Source: an uncultured Mycoplasmatota bacterium
Lineage (GTDB): Bacteria; Bacillota_I; Bacilli_A; RF39; UBA660
Assembly (NCBI GenBank): GCA_900547775.1
Contig: URHW01000001.1
Location: 496,001-560,000 of the forward strand
Direction: 5' to 3'
DNA: 64,000 nt
Shown here: one piece after another, positions 35,401 through 44,484 of the stretch
How positions within the stretch are numbered: position 1 is the stretch's first letter
Layout: each line of letters starts with the position of its first letter
Notes under the pieces: model-generated
What the model saw: the letters and a program-made list of their open reading frames with translations, nothing else
Databases searched by the model: none
What the model was told of the DNA's origin: nothing
Translations under genes and position numbers: made by a program

Positions 35401-35430
35401 AAAAAGTGAGAAATTAATCTCACTTTTTTA
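35400..35430. terminator. Bidirectional terminator between convergent genes
   Basis: AAAAAGTGAGA pairs with TCTCACTTTTT around AATTAA, with A and T runs on opposite sides. It serves both the gene ending at 35400 and the minus-strand gene ending at 35420. Confidence 0.85.
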
Positions 35431-36376
35431 AGTAGTATTCATAATATTCATCGTATGTTATGCCTTCATTATATACTTTAGTTGCAGTATCTATTCCAAC
35501 ATAACGATAATGCCATGCTTCATAAGAGTAACCGGTGATATTTTCTTTATCTTTTGGGTATCTTAGAATGTAACCGTATTTATGGGCGTTTGTTTGCATC
35601 CACTTGAAACTTTCAGTAGCTTCAAATTTGTCATTTTTATCATTGTAATCAGCAACGTCAATTGCTAGGCCAGTTTCGTGTTCACTAGATCCTGCTCTTG
35701 CGGCGTATGCATCTGCTTTTTTAGTTCCAAATGATGCTTTGTAGTCTTTCCATACATCCTCTTGGTCTTGATAGGTTCTGTATGATGAGACAATTAGAAT
35801 TGTGTATCCTTCTTTTTTAGCATCGTCTGCTAAACTAATAAAGGCATCATAAGCTTCTTTATTAAGTTTTTTATTATCTCCATAGCTATAGGTTTTACTT
35901 ATGGTTTTTAAGTCTTCTACTTCATAGTCTTTACTTAAGGCATTATATTTATTTACGAGCATGGTGTTTCCTTTAGAAGTGTCGGTTACCTCCATGTTTT
36001 CGTAATAGTCTTGGTCTCTGTGAACATTTACTAGTGCGATGACTTCGGTTAAACTTATTTCTGGATTTTTATCACTATAAGCAATATATTTATCTAAATT
36101 CTTGATTAAAAAGTATTTTTCGTTTAAAATGTTTATTAGTTTTTCATTTTTTTCTGTGGTTAGCAGTTTTTCAATTTTTGTTTTGTCTAATTTTTCTAGA
36201 AGTAAGTCTGTTTCTTCTTTGGTGTAATTTTTTTCAAGTAGTTTGTATTCATATGTCTGATGGTATTTGTATGTTTTATATGATTTGATACCAACGATTG
36301 ATATAATTATAATGAATAGCAAAATAATTAGTCTTCTTTTGAATTTTTTCTTTAATTTTAATTTTTTCTTTGTCAT
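35420..36376 (-). CDS. D-alanyl-D-alanine carboxypeptidase, VanY/M15B type
   Basis: A zinc DD-carboxypeptidase that trims the terminal D-Ala of wall stem peptides. An N-terminal Lys/Arg-rich stretch and one membrane helix (about 14-29) precede a linker and the M15B domain (about 130-318). Active-site landmarks are SSYRTYQDQEDVW, SSEHETGLAIDV (Zn His and Asp) and EAWHYRYVG (the catalytic Glu and third Zn His). Length and architecture match anchored VanY/DdcY proteins. No van-type regulator or ligase lies nearby, so this is wall maturation rather than a glycopeptide resistance cluster. Confidence 0.92.
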   Translation of the reverse strand: MTKKKLKLKKKFKRRLIILLFIIIISIVGIKSYKTYKYHQTYEYKLLEKNYTKEETDLLLEKLDKTKIEKLLTTEKNEKLINILNEKYFLIKNLDKYIAYSDKNPEISLTEVIALVNVHRDQDYYENMEVTDTSKGNTMLVNKYNALSKDYEVEDLKTISKTYSYGDNKKLNKEAYDAFISLADDAKKEGYTILIVSSYRTYQDQEDVWKDYKASFGTKKADAYAARAGSSEHETGLAIDVADYNDKNDKFEATESFKWMQTNAHKYGYILRYPKDKENITGYSYEAWHYRYVGIDTATKVYNEGITYDEYYEYYLKK

Positions 36377-36475
36377 GATAACCTCTCTATTTTAATTATA
36401 ACATAATTAGAGTGGTTTGTTATTTTATTATTTAATAAAGTAGTGTATAATATAGAAAATAGGAAAGTGATTTTA

Positions 36476-38098
36476 ATGAATAAAGTTTTAATTTTTGGAC
36501 ATCGTAAACCAGATACAGATAGTGTATGTGGTGCGATAAGTTTAAGTTATTTAAAAAATGCGATTGGGGTAGCATCTGAGCCTCGTGTTTTAAGTGAGAT
36601 TAATAAAGAAACTGAGTTTGCACTTAAAACTTTTGGAGTAGAGACACCGAAGTATTTAAATGATGTAAAGTTACAACTTAAAGATGTAAAGTATAAGAAA
36701 AAATATTATGTAAATGAAAATACATCAATTTACGATACTTATAATTATATTTCAGATAAGAAGATTACAGGTATTCCGATAGTTGATGATGCTAAAAAGT
36801 TTATCGGGTATGTTTCATTAAAAGAAATTGCTAGTGAACTTATTATTAGTAGTTCAAATTATTTAGATACTACTTTTGATAATATTGCACAGACATTAAA
36901 TGCTAGTAGTTATATTAAGTTTGATGATGAAATATGTGGTAATACGCTTGCTGTTGCACTTCCTTACAGAATGTTTATTGATAGTATTCCTCTTGGAGAT
37001 AAGTCAATTGTTATAGTTGGAGATAGAGAACATATAATTGATCATGCAATTAAAAAGAGGGTTAAACTACTAATTATTATTAATAATAGAAATTTAACTT
37101 CTGATGAGTTACTTCTTGCTAAGAAGAATAAAGTTAATGTCATTATTACACCATATGATACATTTAAAACTGCAAGAACTATTATTTTATCAAATCCAAT
37201 TAAAAATATTAGAAGAGCTGCATCTGCTGTATGTTTTAATACACAGGATTACTTAAGTGACTTTTTAGATATTAGTAATAAACTTAAACATACTAATTAT
37301 CCACTCTTAAATAATAATGGGTATTGTGAGGGAATGCTTCGTGTTATTGATACGAGTGAACTTATGAGAAAAAAGGTTATTTTAGTTGACCACAATGATC
37401 CTGCTCAAAGTGTTGAAGGATTAGATGAGGCTGAAATTGTTGAGGTTGTTGATCATCATAACATAGGCAACATTAGTACACATAATCCGATTAATTTTAG
37501 AAATATGAGTGTTGGGTCTGTTAATACAATTATTTATACTTTATTTAATGAGTATAAGGTTAAGATTCCTAGGGAAATAGCTGGGTTGATGCTTAGTGGA
37601 ATTGTTTCTGATACACTTTTATTTGCTAGTCCAACGACAACTGATTTAGATAGAGAGACAGCAAGAAGTCTTGCAAAAATTGCTAAAGTTGATTTAGAAA
37701 AGTATGGTATGGATTTACTTGCTAGTGGAGTTAGTATTAAAGGTATGAGTATTGATGATGTTATTTATAAAGACTTTAAAAATTATGTTGCTGGTGAATA
37801 TAAGATAGGTATCGGTCAGGTGTTTACAACAACTTTTGATGATTATGAGGCTGATATTTCAAAATATGTTGATAGATTAGATGAGATTGCTGTAAATAAT
37901 GATTATAAGGTTGTTTGTTTATTTGTAACGGATTTTATAAATAATAATTCTTATGCTTTATTTAATAGGTCTGCTGCTGATATATTAGCTGAAGCTTATA
38001 GTTTGCCAAGTATAGAAGAGGGCGAGTTACTTAAGGGCTTTGTATCAAGAAAGAAACAGATTGTTCCAACGATTTTAGAAATACTAGAAAAAAAATAA
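36476..38098 (+). CDS. ppaC: Manganese-dependent inorganic pyrophosphatase with CBS-DRTGG regulatory insert
   Basis: A family II pyrophosphatase. The DHH-type catalytic half starts with FGHRKPDTDSV (metal ligands) and continues after the insert with DHNDPAQSV and VEVVDHHN. The DHHA2 half (about 400-540) contains the C-terminal SRKKQ segment. Between them lies a regulatory insert with two CBS motifs (about 60-125 and 240-300) flanking a DRTGG-like domain, which in the family binds adenine nucleotides. The 540-aa length is typical for the regulated form. The ATG at 36476 has AGGAAAGTGA upstream. Confidence 0.95.
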   Translation: MNKVLIFGHRKPDTDSVCGAISLSYLKNAIGVASEPRVLSEINKETEFALKTFGVETPKYLNDVKLQLKDVKYKKKYYVNENTSIYDTYNYISDKKITGIPIVDDAKKFIGYVSLKEIASELIISSSNYLDTTFDNIAQTLNASSYIKFDDEICGNTLAVALPYRMFIDSIPLGDKSIVIVGDREHIIDHAIKKRVKLLIIINNRNLTSDELLLAKKNKVNVIITPYDTFKTARTIILSNPIKNIRRAASAVCFNTQDYLSDFLDISNKLKHTNYPLLNNNGYCEGMLRVIDTSELMRKKVILVDHNDPAQSVEGLDEAEIVEVVDHHNIGNISTHNPINFRNMSVGSVNTIIYTLFNEYKVKIPREIAGLMLSGIVSDTLLFASPTTTDLDRETARSLAKIAKVDLEKYGMDLLASGVSIKGMSIDDVIYKDFKNYVAGEYKIGIGQVFTTTFDDYEADISKYVDRLDEIAVNNDYKVVCLFVTDFINNNSYALFNRSAADILAEAYSLPSIEEGELLKGFVSRKKQIVPTILEILEKK

Positions 38099-38122
38099 TA
38101 TGCATGTCGCATATTTTTTTTA
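38097..38122 (+). terminator. Intrinsic terminator overlapping the ppaC stop codon
   Basis: AATATGC pairs with GCATATT around ATGTC and is followed by eight Ts. Confidence 0.8.
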
Positions 38123-38152
38123 TGTAAGTTCATATGTTTAAGTGGAGGACAT

Positions 38153-40738
38153 ATGAACGTTTATAATGGATTAAGTGATGAAGAAGTAAAGAAGTATCGT
38201 ACGTTATATGGTGATAATGAAATTAAAAGAACTAAAAAGAATTCTTTTTTTAAGTTGTTTCTGGAGTCGCTCGGTGATCCGATGATAAAAATTCTACTTA
38301 TAGTTTTGGCCTTGAAATTTGTTTTTTTATTTGCTGATAATGATTGGTTTGAAACTTTGGGAGTGTTAATAGCCATCTTTTTGGCGTCTTTTATATCAAG
38401 CATAAGTGAATATGGAAGTTCTAAGGCTTTTGAGAGTTTATTATCTAAAAATAGTTTAAAAGAAGTTAAAGTTAAACGTAATAACAAAGTTATTTTAATA
38501 AATATTAATGATATTGTAGTTAATGATATTGTTTCGTTAAATAGTGGTGATATTGTTCCAGCAGATGGAGTAGTAGTTAGTGGTAGTGTTTTTGTAAATG
38601 AATCCTGTATAAATGGTGAGTCTAATGATACATTTAAAACTGCTGTTAATGGTAGGGCTCACGAAAATAATAAATTATACCGAGGAACGATTATTTCTAA
38701 TAATGAGTGTTTGATGAAAGTTCAGTCGGTTGGAACAAATACGATTTATGGAAAGATTGCACTTGAACTTCAGGAAGATACTGCTGAAAGTCCATTAAAG
38801 TATAAACTTAGGCACTTAGCGAAAATTATAAGTAATATTGGTTATGTTGGTGCTTTTTTGGTATTTTTTTCTTACCTGTTTTCAAACATTATTATTCAAA
38901 ATAATTTTAATATATCTTTGATTAAGGATACTATTACTAATGTTCATTTGATGAGTGAATATCTTATATCCGCAATTACTTTGGCAGTTACAATAATTAT
39001 TGTAAGTGTTCCTGAGGGGTTACCAATGATGGTTGCTTTAGTTCTATCGACGAATATGAAAAAGATGATAAAACAGAATGTTTTAGTTAGAAAAATGGTT
39101 GGTATTGAAACAGCGGGCTCTATTAATTATTTACTTAGTGATAAGACTGGTACTATTACTAATGGTAAAATGAGTGTAAATGGAATTGTGCAATATGACG
39201 GAAAACTTTATGAGAATGAAGTTGTACTTAATAAAAATCCTGACTTTTTTGATTTAATTGGTCGCTTGATTGTTTTAAATAATGATACTATTGTAAGTGA
39301 TGGTAAATTAATATCTGGTAATTCGACAGATAAAGCTTTATATTCTTTTATGAGTTTTAAATGTGGTGATAAAGTTATTTCAAAAGAAGTTTTCGACAGT
39401 AATAAGAAGTATTCAAGCGTAAAAACGGAGAACTATACATACTTCAAGGGCGCTTCTGAGGTTATTTTGCCAAAATGTACTGCTTATTACAATAATGGAA
39501 AAATTGATAGGTTGTTGGACATAGAACAAATTAATAATAATATACTTAAATATACAAGCAAAGGATACAGAGTTATAGTTTTGGCATTTTCTAAAAATAA
39601 CGATTTAACAAATTTGATATTTGCAGGATTTGCAATTTTAAAAGATGAAATACGTAAGGATGCTAAAGAGGGAATTACACTTATTGAAAAAGCAGGTGTA
39701 CGCCTTATTATGGTTACCGGTGACTCAATTGATACTGCTATGTTTATTGGTAGAGAACTTGGTCTTATTAAAAAGGGTGATATTTGTTTGACTAGTAATG
39801 AAATGTCTTTAATGAGTGATGAAGAGTTAAAGGCAAGTATTTCTCGTGTACGGATAGTTGCTAGGGCTAAACCGAATGATAAAAGTAGGCTTGTTAGAAT
39901 AATTGAAGAACTTGGATTTATTGTTGGAATGACTGGTGATGGGATAAATGATGCGCCGGCGTTAAAAAAAGCCAGTGTAGGCTTTGCTATGGGAAGTGGT
40001 ACTGAGGTTGCAAAACAAGCTTCTGATATAGTTATACTTGATGATAATATTAAGAGTATAAGTCTTGCTATTTTGTATGGAAGAACTATATTTAAAAATA
40101 TTAGGAAGTTTATTGTATTTCAGTTAACAATGAATATAGGAGCAATGAGTTTATCAATTATTGGGCCTTTTGTAGGAATAGATACACCAGTTACTTCAAT
40201 GCAAATGCTATGGATTAATATGATTATGGATACTCTAGCCGGGCTTGCTTTTGCGTATGAGGAACCTATATTAAGATATATGGATGAAAAGCCAAAAAGT
40301 CGTAAGGAGCATATTATTAATAGATATATGTATAATGAAATTTTTGTTACGGGTTTATATTCTTCTTTATTATGTCTTCTTTTTTTGAAATTACCATTTT
40401 TTAAATTACTGATAAGGCAAAATCCAGATAATAGATATTTTATGACAGCTTTTTTTACACTTTTTGTATTTATGGGAATTTTTAATGCTTTTAATGCAAG
40501 GACAGAAAGATATGATCTTTTGTATTTAATAAATAAAAATAAAATGTTTATTATGATATTTATGTTTGTTTGTTTAATTCAAATTATATTTATCTATTAT
40601 GGTGGCTCGATTTTTAGAACGTATGGTTTAACATTTATAGAGTTAGCAAAAATTCTTTTAATAAGTTTTACTGTTATACCAGTTGATTTACTGCGCAAAT
40701 GGTTTTATAAATCAAAGTATAATAGTGATACGTTTTAA
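38153..40738 (+). CDS. PMCA-like P2B calcium-transporting ATPase
   Basis: A second calcium pump of 861 aa. The phosphorylation Asp is D330 in LSDKTGTIT; the actuator motif is NGES instead of TGES (residues 154-157), a conservative change; the hinge is MTGDGINDAPAL; M4 reads VSVPEGLPMM; and M6 has NMIMDTLA, the plasma-membrane Ca2+ ATPase pattern with one calcium site. AGTGGAGG precedes the ATG. It is followed directly by the convergent UPF0316 gene, whose stop abuts its own, leaving no room for a terminator between them. Confidence 0.92.
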   Translation: MNVYNGLSDEEVKKYRTLYGDNEIKRTKKNSFFKLFLESLGDPMIKILLIVLALKFVFLFADNDWFETLGVLIAIFLASFISSISEYGSSKAFESLLSKNSLKEVKVKRNNKVILININDIVVNDIVSLNSGDIVPADGVVVSGSVFVNESCINGESNDTFKTAVNGRAHENNKLYRGTIISNNECLMKVQSVGTNTIYGKIALELQEDTAESPLKYKLRHLAKIISNIGYVGAFLVFFSYLFSNIIIQNNFNISLIKDTITNVHLMSEYLISAITLAVTIIIVSVPEGLPMMVALVLSTNMKKMIKQNVLVRKMVGIETAGSINYLLSDKTGTITNGKMSVNGIVQYDGKLYENEVVLNKNPDFFDLIGRLIVLNNDTIVSDGKLISGNSTDKALYSFMSFKCGDKVISKEVFDSNKKYSSVKTENYTYFKGASEVILPKCTAYYNNGKIDRLLDIEQINNNILKYTSKGYRVIVLAFSKNNDLTNLIFAGFAILKDEIRKDAKEGITLIEKAGVRLIMVTGDSIDTAMFIGRELGLIKKGDICLTSNEMSLMSDEELKASISRVRIVARAKPNDKSRLVRIIEELGFIVGMTGDGINDAPALKKASVGFAMGSGTEVAKQASDIVILDDNIKSISLAILYGRTIFKNIRKFIVFQLTMNIGAMSLSIIGPFVGIDTPVTSMQMLWINMIMDTLAGLAFAYEEPILRYMDEKPKSRKEHIINRYMYNEIFVTGLYSSLLCLLFLKLPFFKLLIRQNPDNRYFMTAFFTLFVFMGIFNAFNARTERYDLLYLINKNKMFIMIFMFVCLIQIIFIYYGGSIFRTYGLTFIELAKILLISFTVIPVDLLRKWFYKSKYNSDTF

Positions 40739-41239
40739 TTATTTTATGTAGCCATTTTCAATAGTTTTTGTTTCATTAATGTAAATAAATGCTTTACTGT
40801 CAAAGGACTTTATAAGAGTTTTTAGATTATTAAGTTCTTTTTTATTGATTTCAATTATTAAATATTTGGAATTTGTTTCGGTTGCGATGGATGTGACTCC
40901 ATAGCCTTCTTTTTTTATTTTTTTAATCTTTGTACTATCTATATTATTAGATATTATAGTTACAGTGTAGTGACCTTTAATAAACTTTGTACTTATTAAA
41001 GTTCCAATATAGGTTCCAGTTGCGTATCCCCCCGCATAGGATATTGGGATAAGAAAAGAATTTATTTCTGTATTAAGGGCTGTTCTGGCAACTTCAAACC
41101 AAATAAGCACTTCAAAAAAAGCAATTACTGTTGATATTATTCTTTTTCCTTTTACAATGTAAACTGTTCGAATGGTATTCATGGAGACATCTATGATTCT
41201 GGCACTAAATATTTTGAGACATAAATAAAATAAATTCAT
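40739..41239 (-). CDS. UPF0316 membrane protein (DUF5698/DUF2179)
   Basis: The N-terminal half has three membrane helices with the family segment SARIIDVSMNTIRTVYIVKGKR and YAGGYATGTYIG; the C-terminal half (about 95-160) is a small DUF2179-type cytosolic domain. The family is widespread in Firmicutes; its function is unknown, although DUF2179 is suspected to bind a ligand. The ATG at 41239 has AAGTGAT upstream on the minus strand. It is divergent from the cotJ genes (107 bp). Confidence 0.85.
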   Translation of the reverse strand: MNLFYLCLKIFSARIIDVSMNTIRTVYIVKGKRIISTVIAFFEVLIWFEVARTALNTEINSFLIPISYAGGYATGTYIGTLISTKFIKGHYTVTIISNNIDSTKIKKIKKEGYGVTSIATETNSKYLIIEINKKELNNLKTLIKSFDSKAFIYINETKTIENGYIK

Positions 41240-41346
41240 GATTATCACTTCATATTTATTGTGAGCAAATTTTAAAATTTTAGTCATTCGTGATTAATGC
41301 CCATATCAAAATGCCTAGAGTTCATATGATATATTGGAGGTAAAAA

Positions 41347-41760
41347 ATGTTATTTAGTGTTAATAATGAAGATGTTTTAAAAAGATATTTTAATTTGGAA
41401 AAGAAAAATAATTTGTTAGAGCCTAAAGAAGGATTGATTTTAGGTAATATGTTTTTTGATATGTATGAGCCATATAAAAATTACAAGCCGAGAGAACTTG
41501 TAGCAACAACTGAAAAAGAAAAATTGATGCTTAAAATAAGAGAGTTATCACATGCAGTTGGAGATTTAAATTTGTATTTGGATTTGTGCCCAGATGATCG
41601 CGATGTATATGAATTATTTAAAAAATATATTATTGAGTTAAACGAATTAACTTGTTTATATTCAGAAAAATATGAAGTTTTAGAGTTAAGTAAAGATGTA
41701 AATGGTTCTTATACTTGGGAAAGTGGTCTTTGGCCATGGGAGGTAAAGAAAGATGTTTAA
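41347..41760 (+). CDS. cotJB: Fused CotJA-CotJB spore coat protein
   Basis: Residues about 60-137 match CotJB: LMLKIRELSHAVGDLNLYLDLCPDDRDVYELFKKY, with the Trp-rich end SGLWPWE. Residues about 20-50 (EPKEGLILGNMFFDMYEPYKNYKPREL) resemble a reduced CotJA, which in Bacillus is a separate protein. The cotJ operon encodes inner spore-coat proteins made in the mother cell. The stop overlaps the start of cotJC by 8 bp, as expected for an operon. GGAGG precedes the ATG. The fusion reading is inferred from a short, diverged match. Confidence 0.72.
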   Translation: MLFSVNNEDVLKRYFNLEKKNNLLEPKEGLILGNMFFDMYEPYKNYKPRELVATTEKEKLMLKIRELSHAVGDLNLYLDLCPDDRDVYELFKKYIIELNELTCLYSEKYEVLELSKDVNGSYTWESGLWPWEVKKDV

Positions 41761-42310
41761 ATATGAAAAAAAACTACCTTATCCAATAAATATTCGAAAA
41801 AAGAATGTTAAACTTGCAAAATATATTATTACACAATATGGTGGTTATGCTGGTGAACTTGGTGCGGCTTTAAGATATTTTAGTCAAAAGTTTACAATGC
41901 CAACTGATGAGGGGCGTGCTTTATTAAATGATATTGCGACAGAAGAATTTGGACATGCAGAAATGATTTGTATTATGGTACACCAACTTCTTCATGGTGC
42001 TAGTAAGGAAGAACTTATGAATGCTGGTTTAACAGGCACGTACGTAGAGCACGGATTTGGTATTTATCCAATGGACGTTAATGGAGTAGCTTTTGATGCT
42101 AAAACTTTTGCTTCGACTGGTGATGCTGTAGTTGATTTAGCTGAGGATATGGCAGCAGAAGAGAAAGCAAGAATAGTTTATGAACATTTAATTGACATTG
42201 CTGATGATGAGGATGTTATTGATGTTTTATTATATTTGAGACAAAGAGAAGTTGTTCATTATAATATGTTTAAGACATTATATAAAAAATATAAAGAGAT
42301 GAAGAAATAA
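41753..42310 (+). CDS. cotJC: CotJC, manganese-catalase-like spore coat protein
   Basis: A 185-aa ferritin-like di-manganese protein of the CotJC family. Metal-ligand motifs are GELGAALRYF (Glu), EEFGHAEM (Glu and His), AAEEKARIVYEHL and REVVHYNMF (Glu and His). The family is present in spore coats and has manganese-catalase fold. It overlaps cotJB by 8 bp. A terminator overlaps the stop codon. Expression is expected in the mother cell; no convincing mother-cell promoter was found upstream of cotJB. Confidence 0.93.
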   Translation: MFKYEKKLPYPINIRKKNVKLAKYIITQYGGYAGELGAALRYFSQKFTMPTDEGRALLNDIATEEFGHAEMICIMVHQLLHGASKEELMNAGLTGTYVEHGFGIYPMDVNGVAFDAKTFASTGDAVVDLAEDMAAEEKARIVYEHLIDIADDEDVIDVLLYLRQREVVHYNMFKTLYKKYKEMKK

Positions 42311-42326
42311 TCTTCATTTTTTTTTG
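42299..42326 (+). terminator. Intrinsic terminator with the cotJC stop codon in its loop
   Basis: ATGAAGA pairs with TCTTCAT, with AATAA as the loop containing the TAA stop, followed by nine Ts. Confidence 0.8.
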
Positions 42327-42357
42327 GCGTTATGATAAAATTAAGTAGAGGTGTAGA

Positions 42358-42843
42358 ATGAGAAAAAATAAATATATTAGGTTACTTACTATATTATTAA
42401 TAACAATAATTGCTACTATTTTAGTATGTAATATATATAGAAATTATGAAAATAACAAATTAAATAATAGTTATATTGCAAAATATGTCACGAATATTTC
42501 GATTAATGATTTATCTAATGCTATAGTTGAGTCTGGGAACAATACATTTGTCTATTTTGGCGTTACAGGCGATGATAATTTTTATAAAATGGAAAAGGAG
42601 TTAAAAAAATCAGTTATAAACTATCATATGGAAGATGAATTTTTATATGTAGATGCAAATAAAATGAAGGTTTCCACAGCAAATGAGTTATTTGATACTG
42701 ATAAGAAAATTCAAAGGTTTCCAGCAATAGTTTATTTAAAAAATGGTAGTGTATTAGAGATTTTAGATAGTTCTATGCATACTTTAAATTGTAGTGATTT
42801 TAATAATCTTTTGGATACTTATGAGGTAAAAGATAATGAGTAG
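42358..42843 (+). CDS. Membrane-anchored thioredoxin-fold protein lacking CxxC
   Basis: One membrane helix (about 8-27) is followed by a thioredoxin-like domain: the strand NTFVYFGVTGDDNFYKMEKEL where CxxC would be, the later cis-Pro loop RFPAIVYLKNGS, and the final strand. The CxxC motif is replaced (TGDDNF), so it is not a classical oxidoreductase. It could be a structural or binding protein on the outer face. AGAGGTG precedes the ATG. It overlaps trmL by 8 bp and shares its transcript. Confidence 0.65.
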   Translation: MRKNKYIRLLTILLITIIATILVCNIYRNYENNKLNNSYIAKYVTNISINDLSNAIVESGNNTFVYFGVTGDDNFYKMEKELKKSVINYHMEDEFLYVDANKMKVSTANELFDTDKKIQRFPAIVYLKNGSVLEILDSSMHTLNCSDFNNLLDTYEVKDNE

Positions 42844-43354
42844 AATAAACATTGTATTATTTGAACCGGAAATACCTGGAAATACTGGTAATATAATGCG
42901 TACTTGTGCAGCTACGGAATGTTACCTTCATCTTATTGAACCACTTGGTTTTAGTTTAAGTGAAAAATATTTAAAGAGAAGTGGTGTTAATTATTTAGAA
43001 AACTGTCATTATTTTCTGTATGATGATTTAAACGATTTTTTTACGAGGTGTAAAGGAAAATATTATTTTTTTACAAGGTATGGGCATAAGCCACATTCTG
43101 ACGCAAATTTTGTATTGAATGATGAAGAGGATATTTATTTGATTTTTGGCAAAGAATCAACTGGGTTACCGTTGGATTTGCTGAAGAAGAATCTTGATAA
43201 TTGTTATAGAATTCCAATGAGTGATAATGTTAGAGCACTAAATGTTTCCAATTCTGTGGCAATTGCACTTTATGAGGCTTTAAGACAAAATAATTATATG
43301 AATTTGCTGTTAGATGAGCCATTTAAAGGAAAAAATTTTATTGAGGAATCATAA
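42836..43354 (+). CDS. trmL: tRNA (cytidine(34)-2'-O)-methyltransferase
   Basis: A SPOUT-class methyltransferase of 172 aa that modifies the wobble position of tRNA-Leu. The opening INIVLFEPEIPGNTGNIMRTCAA, the middle LIFGKESTGLP and the C-terminal trefoil-knot segment RIPMSDNVRALNVSNSVAIALYEALRQ are diagnostic. It overlaps the thioredoxin-like gene by 8 bp and is ended by a strong hairpin. No oddities are seen. Confidence 0.95.
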   Translation: MSRINIVLFEPEIPGNTGNIMRTCAATECYLHLIEPLGFSLSEKYLKRSGVNYLENCHYFLYDDLNDFFTRCKGKYYFFTRYGHKPHSDANFVLNDEEDIYLIFGKESTGLPLDLLKKNLDNCYRIPMSDNVRALNVSNSVAIALYEALRQNNYMNLLLDEPFKGKNFIEES

Positions 43355-43355
43355 A

Positions 43356-43386
43356 AAACTCTAGATTATTTTCTAGAGCTTTTTTG
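43356..43386 (+). terminator. Intrinsic terminator after trmL
   Basis: CTCTAGA pairs with TCTAGAG, followed by CTTTTTT. A 7-bp perfect stem. Confidence 0.85.
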
Positions 43387-43409
43387 TAAATAATGGGTGC
43401 TTATGTAAA

Positions 43410-43595
43410 TTAAACTTCTTTTATTTCAATAGCACCTGTTGGGCAACATTCTGCGGTATTTTTTGTGTTTTCTGTTACTGTTTCATTAATAACATCACTT
43501 TTACCATCTTTATCAAATGAAAAGTTTTCGCTGCACATACTTACGCACATGCCACATTTGATACATAAATCTTTGTTTACTGTAACTTTTTCCAT
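43410..43595 (-). CDS. Ferredoxin with one [4Fe-4S] cluster
   Basis: A 61-aa ferredoxin. The cluster-binding CIKCGMCVSMC (C11, C14, C17, C21 pattern) and a later CCPTGAI supply four to five Cys; the second motif is incomplete, so one cluster is likely. GGAGG precedes the ATG on the minus strand. It is an electron carrier that could serve the [FeFe] hydrogenase further along or other low-potential enzymes, though they are 19 kb apart. Confidence 0.93.
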   Translation of the reverse strand: MEKVTVNKDLCIKCGMCVSMCSENFSFDKDGKSDVINETVTENTKNTAECCPTGAIEIKEV

Positions 43596-43694
43596 AGTTC
43601 CTCCAATATCATTATACCCAAAGATTTTATAAATTCAACAAAAACTATAAAAATAGTGTAAAATATGTTATTATAATATTGAGTAGGTGATAAC

Positions 43695-44459
43695 GTGAAT
43701 CGAATGGATAAATATGCAGATGAAACGCCAGAATTAAAGAGAAGAGTCGATAAATACTCAGGTTTGTATGAAAGCAATAGTTCAAATGATTATGATAAAT
43801 TCGATGTTGATTCAAATGTTTCTGTTCTTAAAGATAATGCGCGAAGTATTGATGTTGACCAAATAAGAGAAATGCTAGACAAAAAATATAGAGATAATAT
43901 TCCAAAAAGAAAATCGATAAGTGTTGAATCAACTAATGTGGATGCTGAGGTTGCCTATAAGAATAGTGATGAAAAGGATTATGATTTAAATGTGATACTT
44001 GATAAAGCAAAGCAAAATCGAAAGGTTTCTTATGAGGAGGACAGATTTAATCGTATAGAAACGAGTTCTAGTGAGAAGTTGATAGATGAAATTAATAGAA
44101 AATACAAACCTAAAGAAGAAAGTGAAGAGGCGGCAGAACTTTTAAATTTAATTAATACGATTACAGAATTAGAATTAAAAAATAAAAATAAAGATAGCAA
44201 TTTTGAACCTGATGATAATGTTGATACTCCAAATTTAATTGCAGCTCAAGAACTTGCTGAAAAAGACGATAATGAAGAAACTTTTTATACAGGAAAACTG
44301 GCAATAAAGGAAAAAGATTATGATGATTTTAAGGAAATTCAGGATGATATCAATTCTAATTCTATTGCCATAAAAATATTAATATTTATTTTTGTAATAA
44401 TTATTTTAGGAATATCAGTTTTTGTTTTAAACAAATATTTAAATTTGGGACTATTTTAA
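43695..44459 (+). CDS. Tail-anchored acidic protein of unknown function
   Basis: I do not recognise a family. The first about 225 residues are hydrophilic, Asp/Glu/Lys-rich and probably largely disordered with short helices (for example DQIREMLDKKY and EKLIDEINRKY). The last about 28 residues (IAIKILIFIFVIIILGISVFVLNKYL) form a C-terminal membrane anchor, so the bulk would be cytoplasmic. The GTG start follows GGTGATAAC, the same spacing as in other genes of this genome; an ATG three codons later is the alternative. It lies just upstream of yunB, so it may belong to the same sporulation or division locus. Confidence 0.6.
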   Translation: MNRMDKYADETPELKRRVDKYSGLYESNSSNDYDKFDVDSNVSVLKDNARSIDVDQIREMLDKKYRDNIPKRKSISVESTNVDAEVAYKNSDEKDYDLNVILDKAKQNRKVSYEEDRFNRIETSSSEKLIDEINRKYKPKEESEEAAELLNLINTITELELKNKNKDSNFEPDDNVDTPNLIAAQELAEKDDNEETFYTGKLAIKEKDYDDFKEIQDDINSNSIAIKILIFIFVIIILGISVFVLNKYLNLGLF

Positions 44460-44472
44460 ATAGTCTTTTTTC
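44449..44472 (+). terminator. Intrinsic terminator overlapping the tail-anchored gene's stop codon
   Basis: GACTATT pairs with AATAGTC around TTT, with six Ts after. The stop TAA is within the structure. Confidence 0.8.
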
Positions 44473-44473
44473 A

Positions 44474-44479
44474 TATAAT
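44474..44479 (+). promoter_or_regulatory. -10 box directly before yunB (probable leaderless start)
   Basis: TATAAT ends 5 nt before the yunB ATG, and the terminator T-run of the preceding gene abuts it. Transcription would begin at about the A of the ATG. Confidence 0.5.
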
Positions 44480-44484
44480 TAATT

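Noticed and set aside
41301..41337. Mother-cell (sigma-E-like) promoter before cotJB
   Set aside because: CATATC and CATATGAT with a 15-bp spacer resemble it, but transcription would start inside the Shine-Dalgarno, so the site is unlikely to function as drawn.
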